13,101 nt of DNA from an uncultured Clostridium sp. (GCA_900556345.1 USOM01000008.1:1-13101); one strand, 5' to 3'; positions 1 to 6,745 are shown, counted from the stretch's first letter. Notes: a model not told the origin generated them from the sequence alone. Translations and numbers: made by a program.

Positions 1-54
1 CGGCATACGAGATTTCTGCCTGTCTCGTGGGCTCGGAGTGTGTATAAGAGACAG
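1..54. other. Illumina Nextera i7 adapter left on the contig end
   Basis: Bases 1-13 match the 3' part of the Illumina P7 sequence (CGGCATACGAGAT). Bases 14-21 (TTCTGCCT) look like an 8-base Nextera i7 index. Bases 22-38 match the Nextera read-2 adapter (GTCTCGTGGGCTCGGAG), and 39-54 end the Tn5 mosaic end (TGTGTATAAGAGACAG). The adapter has lost one A between 38 and 39 compared with the published oligo. This is library contamination, not organism DNA, so real sequence begins at 55. Confidence 0.97.
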
Positions 55-56
55 AT

Positions 57-506
57 GATTTACCTGGTGGGCATGTAGAGAAAGACGAAGATTTATTTGC
101 TGCAATGATACGTGAGGCAAAAGAAGAAATTGGAATAGATATTTTTAGAGAAGATATGAAAATTATACACATATATCATCATTTTAGAAATGGTATGTTA
201 AAATTTGGATTTTCTGCAAATAGATATGAGGGAAGATTGATTAATAATGAGCCTGAAAAATGTAAAGAATTGAAATGGTTTGAAACGGAGAATTTGCCTG
301 AAAATATTATTCCTAGAATTAGAGAGGAAATATTAAATGTTGAGAATGATGTTTTTTATAGTTATGATGAAAAAATAAGTAAAGCTACCAAAAAAAGAGA
401 AAATCCATCCAAAAACACCAAAACAACAATTGAACAAAAACAAAAAATGATATATAATTCACTTTCAAAGGAGCGAGAAAATGCAAACAACAAAACTAAT
501 AAGTGA
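57..506 (+). CDS. Nudix hydrolase, 5'-truncated by the contig end
   Basis: The open frame extends upstream of the first internal ATG (105) to the adapter junction and holds a complete Nudix box at 69-137. It fits G-x5-E-x7-REUxEExGU, seen as GHVEKDE, seven residues, then REAKEEIGI. The two Glu of REAKEEIG are the expected metal ligands. Nudix enzymes hydrolyse nucleoside diphosphates linked to another group; the substrate cannot be told here. The N-terminal strands and the start codon are missing. After the Nudix fold comes a Lys/Asn/Thr-rich tail of about 40 residues. The gene ends 26 bases inside polC, and the polC ribosome binding site and likely promoter lie in its last codons. The family is certain; the role (nucleotide pool cleaning or ADP-ribose-type hydrolysis) is unknown. 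Confidence 0.88.
   Translation, partial: DLPGGHVEKDEDLFAAMIREAKEEIGIDIFREDMKIIHIYHHFRNGMLKFGFSANRYEGRLINNEPEKCKELKWFETENLPENIIPRIREEILNVENDVFYSYDEKISKATKKRENPSKNTKTTIEQKQKMIYNSLSKERENANNKTNK
430..458 (+). promoter_or_regulatory. Probable sigma-A promoter for polC, inside the Nudix gene
   Basis: TTGAAC at 430-435 and TATAAT at 453-458 are separated by 17 bases, close to the housekeeping consensus. Transcription would start near 465, giving only a few leader bases before the polC ribosome binding site AAGGAG at 468-473. The match is good, but the region is A+T-rich, so chance matches are possible. Confidence 0.5.
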
Positions 507-3306
507 GGTATTTAGTGACTACAAAACAGAAAACATAATAAAACAAGCCAAAATACTAGAACTAAACCTAATAAAAAAAGCAAATGTATTAGAAATAGAC
601 CTAGAAAGTGAAAATTACCTGGAAATAAAAGAACTATGGTATTTTGAAAAATTTCTAAAAGAAAGGTTCCAATTCTCAAATATAGACATAAAAATAAAAT
701 ACCTAGACAATGTAACAATAAAGCCAATAGAAAAAGAATGGGAAAACTTAATATGCTATATGGTACACAAATACCCTCTAATGAGACCAATGATACTACT
801 AAAAAGTACAATAGAAGTAACAAACAATAAAATAATAGTGAGTATGAAAATCAAAGGAGCAGACTTCTTAAGAGGTAGAAAACTAGATAGAGAGTTAGAA
901 AGAGTAATAAATAACTTATTTGGATACAACTATAAAGTTGAATTTGTGGAAAATATAAATGAGGAAGATGCAAAGGCTTTAGAGGAAAGAAGAGAGCAAA
1001 GTAAAAATATGGCTATACAAAAAGCCTTAGAACATATGGCAATAGGAGAGCAAATTGCAGAAGAAATTGCTAACAAAAAGCAAGCATCAAATCCAAAAAA
1101 TCAAAAATCTAAAACATCAAATAATCAAAATCCATTACCACCAACTGGAGATATGCCACCAATTCCTCCACCACCAGATATGCCACCAGTAATGGAAGAA
1201 CCAGAGGAAGATACACCTCTAATATGTGGAAGAAATCCAAATCTAAGGACAAACATAATAAAAGTGGTAGACATTTCGCCAGACGATGATATGGCAGCAA
1301 TAAGTGGAGAAATATTAGGCGGAAGTATAGAAGAAAAAGAACTAAAAAGTGGTAAATTTTTAATTTCATTTAATGTGTATGATGGAACAAGTACAATAAC
1401 ATGTAAAGTATTTGCAAAGCCAGAAGAAAAGCAAAAAATAGTTACAAGATTATCAGCAGCAAAAGGAGTAAAACTAGAAGGAAAATCAGGAATAAGTAAC
1501 TTTACACACGAAATGGAAATTCTAGCAAATGTAGTAATAGAAACAGAAGGAATAAAAAGACAAGTACGTCAAGATTTAGCGGATATAAAAAGGGTAGAAC
1601 TACACATGCATACACAAATGAGCCAGATGGATGCAATGACATCCGCAACAGACTTAATAAAAAGAGCAATGAAATGGGGATGGAAGAGTCTAGCAATAAC
1701 AGACCATGGAGTTGTGCAGGCATTTCCAGAAGCACATAAATTACTTGGACTAGATAATCCAGATATGAAAATAATTTATGGAGTAGAAGCATATTTAGTT
1801 CCAGATGGCTCACCTGTTGTTGTAAATGATAAAGGTCAAAGTATAGATACAACTTATTGTGTGTTAGACTTAGAGACAACAGGACTTTCGGCTAAAACGG
1901 AAAAAATAACAGAAATAGGAATAATGAAGATAAAAGATGGAGAAGTTTTAGAAGAATTTTGTGAATTTGTAAACCCAGAAAAGCCTATTCCACAGAGAGT
2001 TCAAGAAATAACTAACATTACAGATGATATGGTAAAAGATGCACCAACAATAGAAGAAATGTTCCCAAAAGTTCTAGAATTCATAAAAGGAACAGTATTA
2101 GTTGCACATAATGCTACATTTGATATAGGATTTTTAGAAACAGTTGCAAAAGACCTAGGCTACGAATTTGACTATACTTATGTAGATACTTTGCCTTTAG
2201 CTAGAAAACTATATCCAGAGCTAAAAAAACATAAACTTGGAAAAATTGCGGAACACTTAAAAATAAAGGTAGAAGTAGCTCACCGTGCATTAGATGATGT
2301 TGATACAACAGTTAAAGTTTTAAGAGAAATGATGAAGACTTTAAAGGAAAGAGGAGCTAAAACTATTGGGGATATTGCAACTAAATGTGAAGATGAAAAA
2401 GCAAAGGCAGAAGAATATAAAAGACTACAACCATATCATGCAATAATACTTGCAAAAAATTATGTAGGACTAAGAAATTTATATAAATTAGTTTCAATAT
2501 CACATCTAAAATACTTCTATAAAAAACCTAGAATATTAAAAAGTTTGTATAAGCAATATTCAGAAGGATTAATACTTGGAAGTGCCTGTGAGGCGGGAGA
2601 ATTATACCAAGCAATAGAACTTGGAAGGTCAGACGAAGAAATAGAAGAAATTGCAAATGACTATGATTACCTAGAAATTCAGCCAATTGGAAATAACGAA
2701 TTCTTAGTAAGGAATGGTGTAGTAAAAGATGATGAAGCATTAAAAGACATAAATAGAAAAATTGTAGCATTAGGCGAAAAGCTAAATAAGCTAGTTGTTG
2801 CAACTTGTGATGTTCACTTTATGGACCCACAGGATGAGGTATATCGTAGAATTCTGGAAGCAGGTCAAGGTTATAAGGATGCAGACAATCAAGCACCTTT
2901 ATATTTAAGAACAACAAATGAAATGTTAGATGAGTTTAAATACCTAGGAGAGGAAAAAGCTTATGAGGTTGTTGTAACAAATACAAATAAAGTAGCAGAT
3001 ATGTGTGAGCAAATTTCTCCAATATCACAAGAAAAATGTCCACCACATATTCCTGGTTGTGAGCAAACAATAAAAGATATAGCTTATGATAGAGCACATA
3101 AATTATATGGAGAGGTTTTACCAGAGCAAGTACAAACAAGGTTAGATAAAGAGCTAGATTCTATAATAAAAAATGGATTCTCAGTTATGTACATAATTGC
3201 ACAAAAACTGGTATGGAAATCAAATGAAGATGGTTATATAGTAGGTTCAAGAGGTTCTGTACGGTTCTTCATTTGTTGCAAATATGACAGGTATAACAGA
3301 AGTTAA
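481..3306 (+). CDS. polC: DNA polymerase III subunit alpha, PolC type (N-terminal part, frame broken at 3262)
   Basis: Replicative DNA polymerase of low-GC Gram-positives, acting at the fork with the beta clamp. ATG 481 follows AAGGAG at 468-473. Domains in order: an N-terminal domain (about 1-200); a low-complexity linker with a Pro-rich stretch (about 218-247); an OB fold (about 255-350); the PHP domain starting VELHMHTQMSQMDA (from 372); a DEDDh 3'-5' exonuclease inserted in PHP (about 459-640) with D463, E465, D548, H601 and D606 all present; the rest of PHP; then the start of the polymerase domain, up to GYIVGSRGSV. After that an extra C at 3262 shifts the frame, so the last 15 residues to the stop at 3306 are not PolC. 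The polymerase continues in the next entry. PolC is essential, so a true null is unlikely; sequencing or assembly error is the simplest explanation. Confidence 0.93.
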   Translation: MQTTKLISEVFSDYKTENIIKQAKILELNLIKKANVLEIDLESENYLEIKELWYFEKFLKERFQFSNIDIKIKYLDNVTIKPIEKEWENLICYMVHKYPLMRPMILLKSTIEVTNNKIIVSMKIKGADFLRGRKLDRELERVINNLFGYNYKVEFVENINEEDAKALEERREQSKNMAIQKALEHMAIGEQIAEEIANKKQASNPKNQKSKTSNNQNPLPPTGDMPPIPPPPDMPPVMEEPEEDTPLICGRNPNLRTNIIKVVDISPDDDMAAISGEILGGSIEEKELKSGKFLISFNVYDGTSTITCKVFAKPEEKQKIVTRLSAAKGVKLEGKSGISNFTHEMEILANVVIETEGIKRQVRQDLADIKRVELHMHTQMSQMDAMTSATDLIKRAMKWGWKSLAITDHGVVQAFPEAHKLLGLDNPDMKIIYGVEAYLVPDGSPVVVNDKGQSIDTTYCVLDLETTGLSAKTEKITEIGIMKIKDGEVLEEFCEFVNPEKPIPQRVQEITNITDDMVKDAPTIEEMFPKVLEFIKGTVLVAHNATFDIGFLETVAKDLGYEFDYTYVDTLPLARKLYPELKKHKLGKIAEHLKIKVEVAHRALDDVDTTVKVLREMMKTLKERGAKTIGDIATKCEDEKAKAEEYKRLQPYHAIILAKNYVGLRNLYKLVSISHLKYFYKKPRILKSLYKQYSEGLILGSACEAGELYQAIELGRSDEEIEEIANDYDYLEIQPIGNNEFLVRNGVVKDDEALKDINRKIVALGEKLNKLVVATCDVHFMDPQDEVYRRILEAGQGYKDADNQAPLYLRTTNEMLDEFKYLGEEKAYEVVVTNTNKVADMCEQISPISQEKCPPHIPGCEQTIKDIAYDRAHKLYGEVLPEQVQTRLDKELDSIIKNGFSVMYIIAQKLVWKSNEDGYIVGSRGSVRFFICCKYDRYNRS
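3259..3265 (+). other. Frameshift site in polC: apparent one-base insertion (C3262)
   Basis: The GTA codon at 3259-3261 is followed by an extra C at 3262, then GGT TCT TCA TTT GTT GCA AAT ATG. Dropping C3262 restores the conserved PolC stretch GSRGSVGSSFVANMTGITEV and joins 481-4933 into one frame of 1483 aa, near the 1437 aa of B. subtilis PolC. No homopolymer or slippery heptamer lies at the site. Confidence 0.9.
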
Positions 3307-4933
3307 TTCACTTCCTCCACACTATAGGTGCCCAAAATGTAAATATGTAGATTTTACAGACTATGGCTATGGAAACGGATTTGACTTGCCAGATAAAAAA
3401 TGTCCAAAATGTGGTTCAAGACTAGATAAAGATGGAATGGACATACCATTCGAAACATTCCTTGGATTTAATGGAGACAAAGAACCAGATATAGACTTAA
3501 ACTTCTCTGGAGAATATCAAGCAAAAGCACATAAATATACAGAAGTAATATTCGGAAAAGGAACAACATTTAAAGCAGGAACGGTTGGTACAGTTGCAGA
3601 CAAAACAGCTTATGGGTATGTAAAAAAATATTTCGAAGAAAGAAACATACCAGTAAGTCAAGCGGAAGCAACTAGATTAGCAGTAGGATGTACAGGAATA
3701 AAAAGGACAACAGGTCAGCACCCGGGAGGAATTATAGTTGTGCCAAAAGGAAGAGAAATATACGAATTTACCCCTGTTCAGCACCCAGCAGATGACCCAA
3801 ATTCAGACATTATAACAACACACTTTGATTACCACTCAATAGACCAAAACCTATTGAAACTAGATATACTAGGACACGATGATCCAACAGTTATAAGAAT
3901 GTTACAAGATATAACAAAAGTTGACCCAACAAAAGTGCCACTAGATGATAAAGCAACAATGTCACTATTTTGCTCAACAGAAAGTTTAGGTGTAACACCA
4001 GAGCAAATAAGGTCAAAAGTAGGGAGCTTTGGAGTTCCAGAATTTGGAACAAAATTTGTAAGAGGAATGTTAGTAGATACAAAGCCTACAACATTTGACG
4101 AGTTAATCAGAATATCTGGTCTATCACACGGAACTGATGTATGGCTAAATAATGCTGCAACATTAATAGAAGATGGAACTGTAACCTTAAAAGAAGCTAT
4201 ATGTTGTCGTGATGATATAATGATATATTTAATAAAAAAAGGACTAGACCCAAACAAATCATTTAAAATAATGGAGGCAGTACGTAAAGGAAAAGTTGCA
4301 AAAGGAAAAGAGCCCAAATGGGAAGAATATAAGGCAATGATGAGAGAACACGATGTGCCAGAATGGTATATAGGTTCTTGTGAGAAAATAAAATACATGT
4401 TCCCAAAAGCCCATGCGGCAGCTTATGTAACAAATGCCTTTAGAATCGCTTGGTTTAAAGTTCATATCCCTAAAGCCTATTATTCAGCATTTTTCTCAAT
4501 AAGGGCAGCAGACAACTTTGATGCAGCATCTATGATTTTAGGAAAAGAAAAAGTTAAAAATAAAATGAAAGAAATAGATATGAAAGGAAATACAGCAACT
4601 AAAAAAGAACAAGATATGTATGCAGTTCTTGAACTTGTTTTAGAAATGTATGAAAGAGGAATAAACTTTTTACCAATTGATTTATATAAATCTCATTATA
4701 AAAATTTCTTAGTAGAAGATGAAGGAATAAGACCACCATTTTCTAGTATTGCAGGATTTGGACCAATTGCTGCAAAATCTCTTTATGAGGCAGCAAAAAG
4801 TGGAGAAGAATTTATGTCAATAGATGAGGTAAGGTTAGCTGCAAAACTTGGAGATTCTACCGTAGATTTATTAAGAGAATTTGGAGTTTTTGAGGGAATG
4901 CAGGAAAGTAATCAAATAAGTTTATTTGGATAG
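3284..4933 (+). CDS. polC: DNA polymerase III subunit alpha, PolC type (C-terminal part)
   Basis: Continuation of PolC after the frameshift; numbering is for the restored 1483-aa protein. ATG 3284 is internal Met935 and has no ribosome binding site, so it is not a real start. Visible are the four-cysteine zinc site (C950, C953, C974, C977), then the palm catalytic aspartates in PDIDLNFSGEY (D1003, D1005) and LKLDILGHDD (D1128), the motifs GCTGIKRTTGQHPGG and KYMFPKAHAAAY, and the C-terminal duplicated helix-hairpin-helix region. The protein ends QISLFG, whose QISLF (1478-1482) fits the beta-clamp binding motif. Nothing of the polymerase domain is missing. The stop is followed at once by a hairpin shared with the convergent gene. 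Confidence 0.93.
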   Translation: MTGITEVNSLPPHYRCPKCKYVDFTDYGYGNGFDLPDKKCPKCGSRLDKDGMDIPFETFLGFNGDKEPDIDLNFSGEYQAKAHKYTEVIFGKGTTFKAGTVGTVADKTAYGYVKKYFEERNIPVSQAEATRLAVGCTGIKRTTGQHPGGIIVVPKGREIYEFTPVQHPADDPNSDIITTHFDYHSIDQNLLKLDILGHDDPTVIRMLQDITKVDPTKVPLDDKATMSLFCSTESLGVTPEQIRSKVGSFGVPEFGTKFVRGMLVDTKPTTFDELIRISGLSHGTDVWLNNAATLIEDGTVTLKEAICCRDDIMIYLIKKGLDPNKSFKIMEAVRKGKVAKGKEPKWEEYKAMMREHDVPEWYIGSCEKIKYMFPKAHAAAYVTNAFRIAWFKVHIPKAYYSAFFSIRAADNFDAASMILGKEKVKNKMKEIDMKGNTATKKEQDMYAVLELVLEMYERGINFLPIDLYKSHYKNFLVEDEGIRPPFSSIAGFGPIAAKSLYEAAKSGEEFMSIDEVRLAAKLGDSTVDLLREFGVFEGMQESNQISLFG

Positions 4934-4978
4934 AAATATCCACTAACTATCAAAAAGACGATAGTTAGTGGATATTTT
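4934..4978. terminator. Bidirectional terminator hairpin between polC and the convergent small gene
   Basis: A perfect 18-bp inverted repeat (4934-4951 with 4960-4977) has an 8-base loop. It starts on the base after the polC stop and ends on the base before the last base of the minus-strand stop codon. The only T run is inside the right arm (TTTT), so it is a weak intrinsic terminator but a very stable stem that serves both strands by position. Confidence 0.75.
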
Positions 4979-5172
4979 CAGGCTAGATTTGCAGAAAGAA
5001 AACTTGAAAAAAGTCCATAAAATGGAAATGCTCTGGAAAGCTCTTTTTCCTTTTTTTCATTAAGGTATTCGATGATGCTATCTGGGTCAACACCATCATT
5101 TAACAAATCTTCTGCGGCTTGCAAAAGATCAAAATATTTCTCTCTCTGTTTATCATAGCTTGGTTCTGTCAT
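4978..5172 (-). CDS. Small protein of unknown function (64 aa), hydrophobic C-terminus
   Basis: I do not recognise this protein. It is supported as a gene by a full expression signal set on the minus strand: TTGACT (5227-5232), 16-base spacer, TATTAT (5205-5210), then AAGGAGG (5181-5187) 8 bases before ATG. The first about 45 residues are charged and probably helical (DLLQAAEDLLNDG, SIIEYLNEKKEKELS). The last 17 (AFPFYGLFSSFLSANLA) are hydrophobic and aromatic, too short for a classical transmembrane helix but able to touch a membrane. It has no Cys and no known catalytic motif. It is monocistronic and converges on polC. The next minus-strand gene upstream has nearly the same promoter but no clear protein similarity. 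Small regulatory, stress or host-defence-type peptides would fit; none is shown. Confidence 0.72.
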   Translation of the reverse strand: MTEPSYDKQREKYFDLLQAAEDLLNDGVDPDSIIEYLNEKKEKELSRAFPFYGLFSSFLSANLA

Positions 5173-5204
5173 TATGCATTCCTCCTTGAGTTTAATCTAT
5201 TAAC

Positions 5205-5236
5205 ATAATATCACTAAATGCAAAAAAGTCAATAAA
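5205..5236 (-). promoter_or_regulatory. Promoter of the 64-aa gene; copy 1 of a duplicated promoter block
   Basis: Read on the minus strand: TTTATTGACT, a T run, GCATTTAGTGA, then TATTAT. The -35 TTGACT and -10 TATTAT are 16 bases apart. The block matches 5525-5557 with two substitutions and one missing T. Right after the -10 is a small palindrome, TTAAT-AG-ATTAA (5192-5203), over or near the predicted start of transcription; it could be an operator. Confidence 0.8.
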
Positions 5237-5247
5237 GCATATTAAAC

Positions 5248-5281
5248 AAAAATAGGCTTATCTGTATGACAGATAAGCCTA
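5248..5281 (-). terminator. Intrinsic terminator of the 66-aa gene
   Basis: On the minus strand a 12-bp stem (5270-5281 with 5253-5264, TAGGCTTATCTG on the plus strand) with a 5-base loop is followed by TTTTTGTTT (from 5252 down). This is a textbook Rho-independent terminator, just past the stop of the 66-aa gene and before the promoter of the 64-aa gene, so the two genes are separate transcripts. Confidence 0.9.
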
Positions 5282-5286
5282 GAATG

Positions 5287-5487
5287 CTAATGTTTGAAAT
5301 CTGAAAGTTCTGCAAGTTCATAAAAAGCATTTTCGTAGTTTTCAAGCATTTTTAAGAGACTTGGCCGTGTGATTTTAGCTTTCGACTCTTCAAAGAGGTG
5401 ATAAAAATCTTCTTTACTTGCGTGAATCGATAATAATTCACAAGCATTGTCATAAACATTTTTTAGTACTTCCTCTTGAGCATCCAT
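5287..5487 (-). CDS. Small acidic helical protein of unknown function (66 aa)
   Basis: I do not recognise this protein. ATG follows AAGGAGG (5496-5502) by 8 bases, a consensus promoter lies just upstream, and a strong terminator lies just downstream, so it is a genuine single-gene unit. The product is acidic and predicted mostly helical (AQEEVLKNVYDNACELLSIH, then LLKMLENYENAFYELAEL), with a His/Phe/Tyr-rich middle (KEDFYHLFEE) and one Cys. No signal peptide or membrane segment. Its start region and promoter look like those of the 64-aa gene downstream, but I see no convincing protein similarity between the two. Its promoter is back to back with that of rpsF. Function unknown; a small binding or regulatory protein is an inference only. 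Confidence 0.75.
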   Translation of the reverse strand: MDAQEEVLKNVYDNACELLSIHASKEDFYHLFEESKAKITRPSLLKMLENYENAFYELAELSDFKH

Positions 5488-5502
5488 TTTATATTCCTCC
5501 TT

Positions 5503-5520
5503 GGAATTATTTTAAATTCC
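5503..5520 (-). repeat. Palindrome GGAATT-6-AATTCC in the leader of the 66-aa gene
   Basis: Perfect 6-bp arms at 5503-5508 and 5515-5520 lie between the -10 (5525-5530) and the ribosome binding site (5496-5502). The position, on or near the transcription start, suits a repressor site or an RNA hairpin that could cover the ribosome binding site. There is no direct evidence for either. Confidence 0.45.
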
Positions 5521-5524
5521 ACCT

Positions 5525-5557
5525 ATAATACCACCAAATGCAAAAAAAGTCAATAAA
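5525..5557 (-). promoter_or_regulatory. Promoter of the 66-aa gene; copy 2 of the duplicated promoter block
   Basis: Minus strand: TTTATTGACT, T run, GCATTTGGTGG, TATTAT. The -35 (5548-5553) and -10 (5525-5530) are 17 bases apart, close to ideal sigma-A spacing. It matches the block at 5205-5236. Its -35 is only 8 bases from the -35 of the divergent rpsF promoter. Confidence 0.85.
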
Positions 5558-5561
5558 CCTC

Positions 5562-5590
5562 TTGCCAAAACTAAATTTATATGATAAAAT
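5562..5590 (+). promoter_or_regulatory. Promoter of the rpsF-ssb-rpsR operon
   Basis: TTGCCA (5562-5567), 17-base spacer, TAAAAT (5585-5590) with a TG one base before the -10 (extended -10). Transcription would begin near 5597, about 60 bases before rpsF. Confidence 0.7.
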
Positions 5591-5609
5591 AAGAAACGTT
5601 GAAAACCTT

Positions 5610-5630
5610 ACTCACAAAGAAATTGTGGGT
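5610..5630 (+). promoter_or_regulatory. Hairpin in the rpsF leader, possible S6/S18 autoregulatory site
   Basis: An 8-bp stem (ACTCACAA with TTGTGGGT, one G-U pair) with a 5-base loop lies in the leader between promoter and ribosome binding site. Many bacteria regulate rpsF through an S6:S18-binding leader RNA. I cannot match the conserved bulge of that motif here, so only the hairpin is seen; its role is inferred from location. Confidence 0.35.
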
Positions 5631-5656
5631 TATATATCCAAAAGGAGGTGAAAATA

Positions 5657-5941
5657 ATGAACAAATACGAAAGTATAATCATTATTAATCCAAATTGTAC
5701 TGATGAAGCTATAAAAGCTTTAGAAAGCAAATTTACAGGATTAATAAATGAAAACGGAAAAGTAGAATCATTCGAAAATCAAGGAAAAAAGAAATTAGCT
5801 TATGAAGTAAAGAAAAACAAAGAAGGATTCTACATATTAATTAATTTCGAAGCTAAACCAGATTCAATAGCTGAATTAGAAAGAAATTACAGAATCACAG
5901 ATGAAGTAATAAAATTCATCGTTGTAAGAAAAGAAGACTAA
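5657..5941 (+). CDS. rpsF: 30S ribosomal protein S6
   Basis: Protein of the small-subunit platform that binds 16S rRNA as a pair with S18. The 94-aa product has the S6 ferredoxin-like fold pattern: MNKYESIIIINPNCTDEAI at the start, the central QGKKKLAYEVKKNKEGFY, then NYRITDEVIKFIVVRKED at the end. Length is normal for the family. The start is ATG 5657, with AAGGAGG at 5642-5648 (spacing 8); the in-frame GTG at 5648 overlaps the ribosome binding site and is rejected. It is first in the operon with ssb and rpsR, a standard bacterial arrangement. Confidence 0.96.
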   Translation: MNKYESIIIINPNCTDEAIKALESKFTGLINENGKVESFENQGKKKLAYEVKKNKEGFYILINFEAKPDSIAELERNYRITDEVIKFIVVRKED

Positions 5942-5998
5942 TAATCAAAACGAAATAAAGATAAGGGGCCTTTATTAAAGAAAGGAAAGGTATAAAAA

Positions 5999-6433
5999 AT
6001 GAACAAAGTAATTTTAATGGGTAGATTAACAAGAGACCCAGAGGTAAGATACACTCAAACAAACAATACACTAGTTGCATCATTCTCACTAGCTGTAAAC
6101 AGAAGATTTGCTAGACAAGGTGAAGAAAGACAAGCAGACTTCTTCAATGTAGTAGCTTGGAGTAAAACAGGAGAATTTTGTAGCAAATACTTTAAAAAAG
6201 GTCAACAAGTAGGAGTAATCGGAAGATTACAAACAAGAACATGGGATGATCAAAACGGAACAAAACACTATATAACAGAAGTAGTTGCAGAAGAAGTATA
6301 TTTTGCAGATAGCAGAAGAGATGGTGATGGCTCATCTTCATCTTTTGAAAGTTCTTTTGGAGCTACAATGCCAGGTGGAATGGGAGATGCATCAGATTTT
6401 GAAGTATCAGCAAGTGATGATTTACCATTTTAA
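5999..6433 (+). CDS. ssb: Single-stranded DNA-binding protein
   Basis: Binds single-stranded DNA during replication, repair and recombination, normally as a homotetramer. Of 144 aa, the first about 105 form the OB fold (MNKVILMGRLTRDPEVRYTQ; FFNVVAWSKTGEFCSKYFKKG; then a strand ending EEVYFAD). A flexible Ser/Gly/Met-rich linker and the acidic tip DDLPF (140-144) follow; that tip is the docking site for partner proteins. The start is ATG 5999 behind a purine-rich AAGGAAAGG. It sits 57 bases after rpsF and 24 before rpsR. Lying between S6 and S18 is the usual place for this gene, and it ties SSB supply to ribosome synthesis. Confidence 0.97.
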   Translation: MNKVILMGRLTRDPEVRYTQTNNTLVASFSLAVNRRFARQGEERQADFFNVVAWSKTGEFCSKYFKKGQQVGVIGRLQTRTWDDQNGTKHYITEVVAEEVYFADSRRDGDGSSSSFESSFGATMPGGMGDASDFEVSASDDLPF

Positions 6434-6457
6434 TTAAAAGAAATAGAGGTGAAAAAA

Positions 6458-6745
6458 ATGGCAGATAAAAGAAATGCAAAAAGAAATAACAGAAACAATA
6501 AAAATTATGATGAAGATTATAATCCAAGATTCAAAAAACAAAGAAAGAAAGTTTGCCCACTATGTGGAGACAAAAACTTTGTATTAGATTATAAAAATGC
6601 TGATGTTATGAAAAAATTCATAAACGATAAAGGTAAAATCTTACCAAGAAGAACAACAGGAGCATGCAGCAAACATCAAAGAGATATAACTTTAGCAATC
6701 AAGAGAGCTAGAGCAATAGCTATATTACCATATAGCAACGACTAA
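6458..6745 (+). CDS. rpsR: 30S ribosomal protein S18
   Basis: Small-subunit platform protein and partner of S6. The 95-aa product has a basic N-terminal extension (MADKRNAKRNNRNNKNYDED) and the S18 core with KKVCPLCGDK, LPRRTTGACSKHQRDITLAIKRARAIAILPY. The Cys pair CPLC plus the later C..H suggests the zinc-binding form of S18. ATG 6458 is preceded by AGAGGTG (6445-6451); the in-frame GTG at 6449 overlaps that site and is rejected. Last gene of the operon, followed by a strong terminator. Confidence 0.96.
   Translation: MADKRNAKRNNRNNKNYDEDYNPRFKKQRKKVCPLCGDKNFVLDYKNADVMKKFINDKGKILPRRTTGACSKHQRDITLAIKRARAIAILPYSND

Noticed and set aside
3255..3290. Programmed ribosomal frameshift in polC
   Set aside because: No slippery heptamer, no internal ribosome-binding-like stimulator at the right distance and no clear downstream structure; a simple extra base explains the data better.
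3829..4398. Minus-strand open frame of 189 codons
   Set aside because: Lies wholly within the polC polymerase domain, which is strongly conserved at protein level on the plus strand; the antisense product has no domain pattern and no ribosome binding site.
5954..5976. Hairpin between rpsF and ssb (AATAAAG/CTTTATT) as a terminator
   Set aside because: Only 7 A-T-rich base pairs with a 9-base loop and no T run; these genes are a standard operon.
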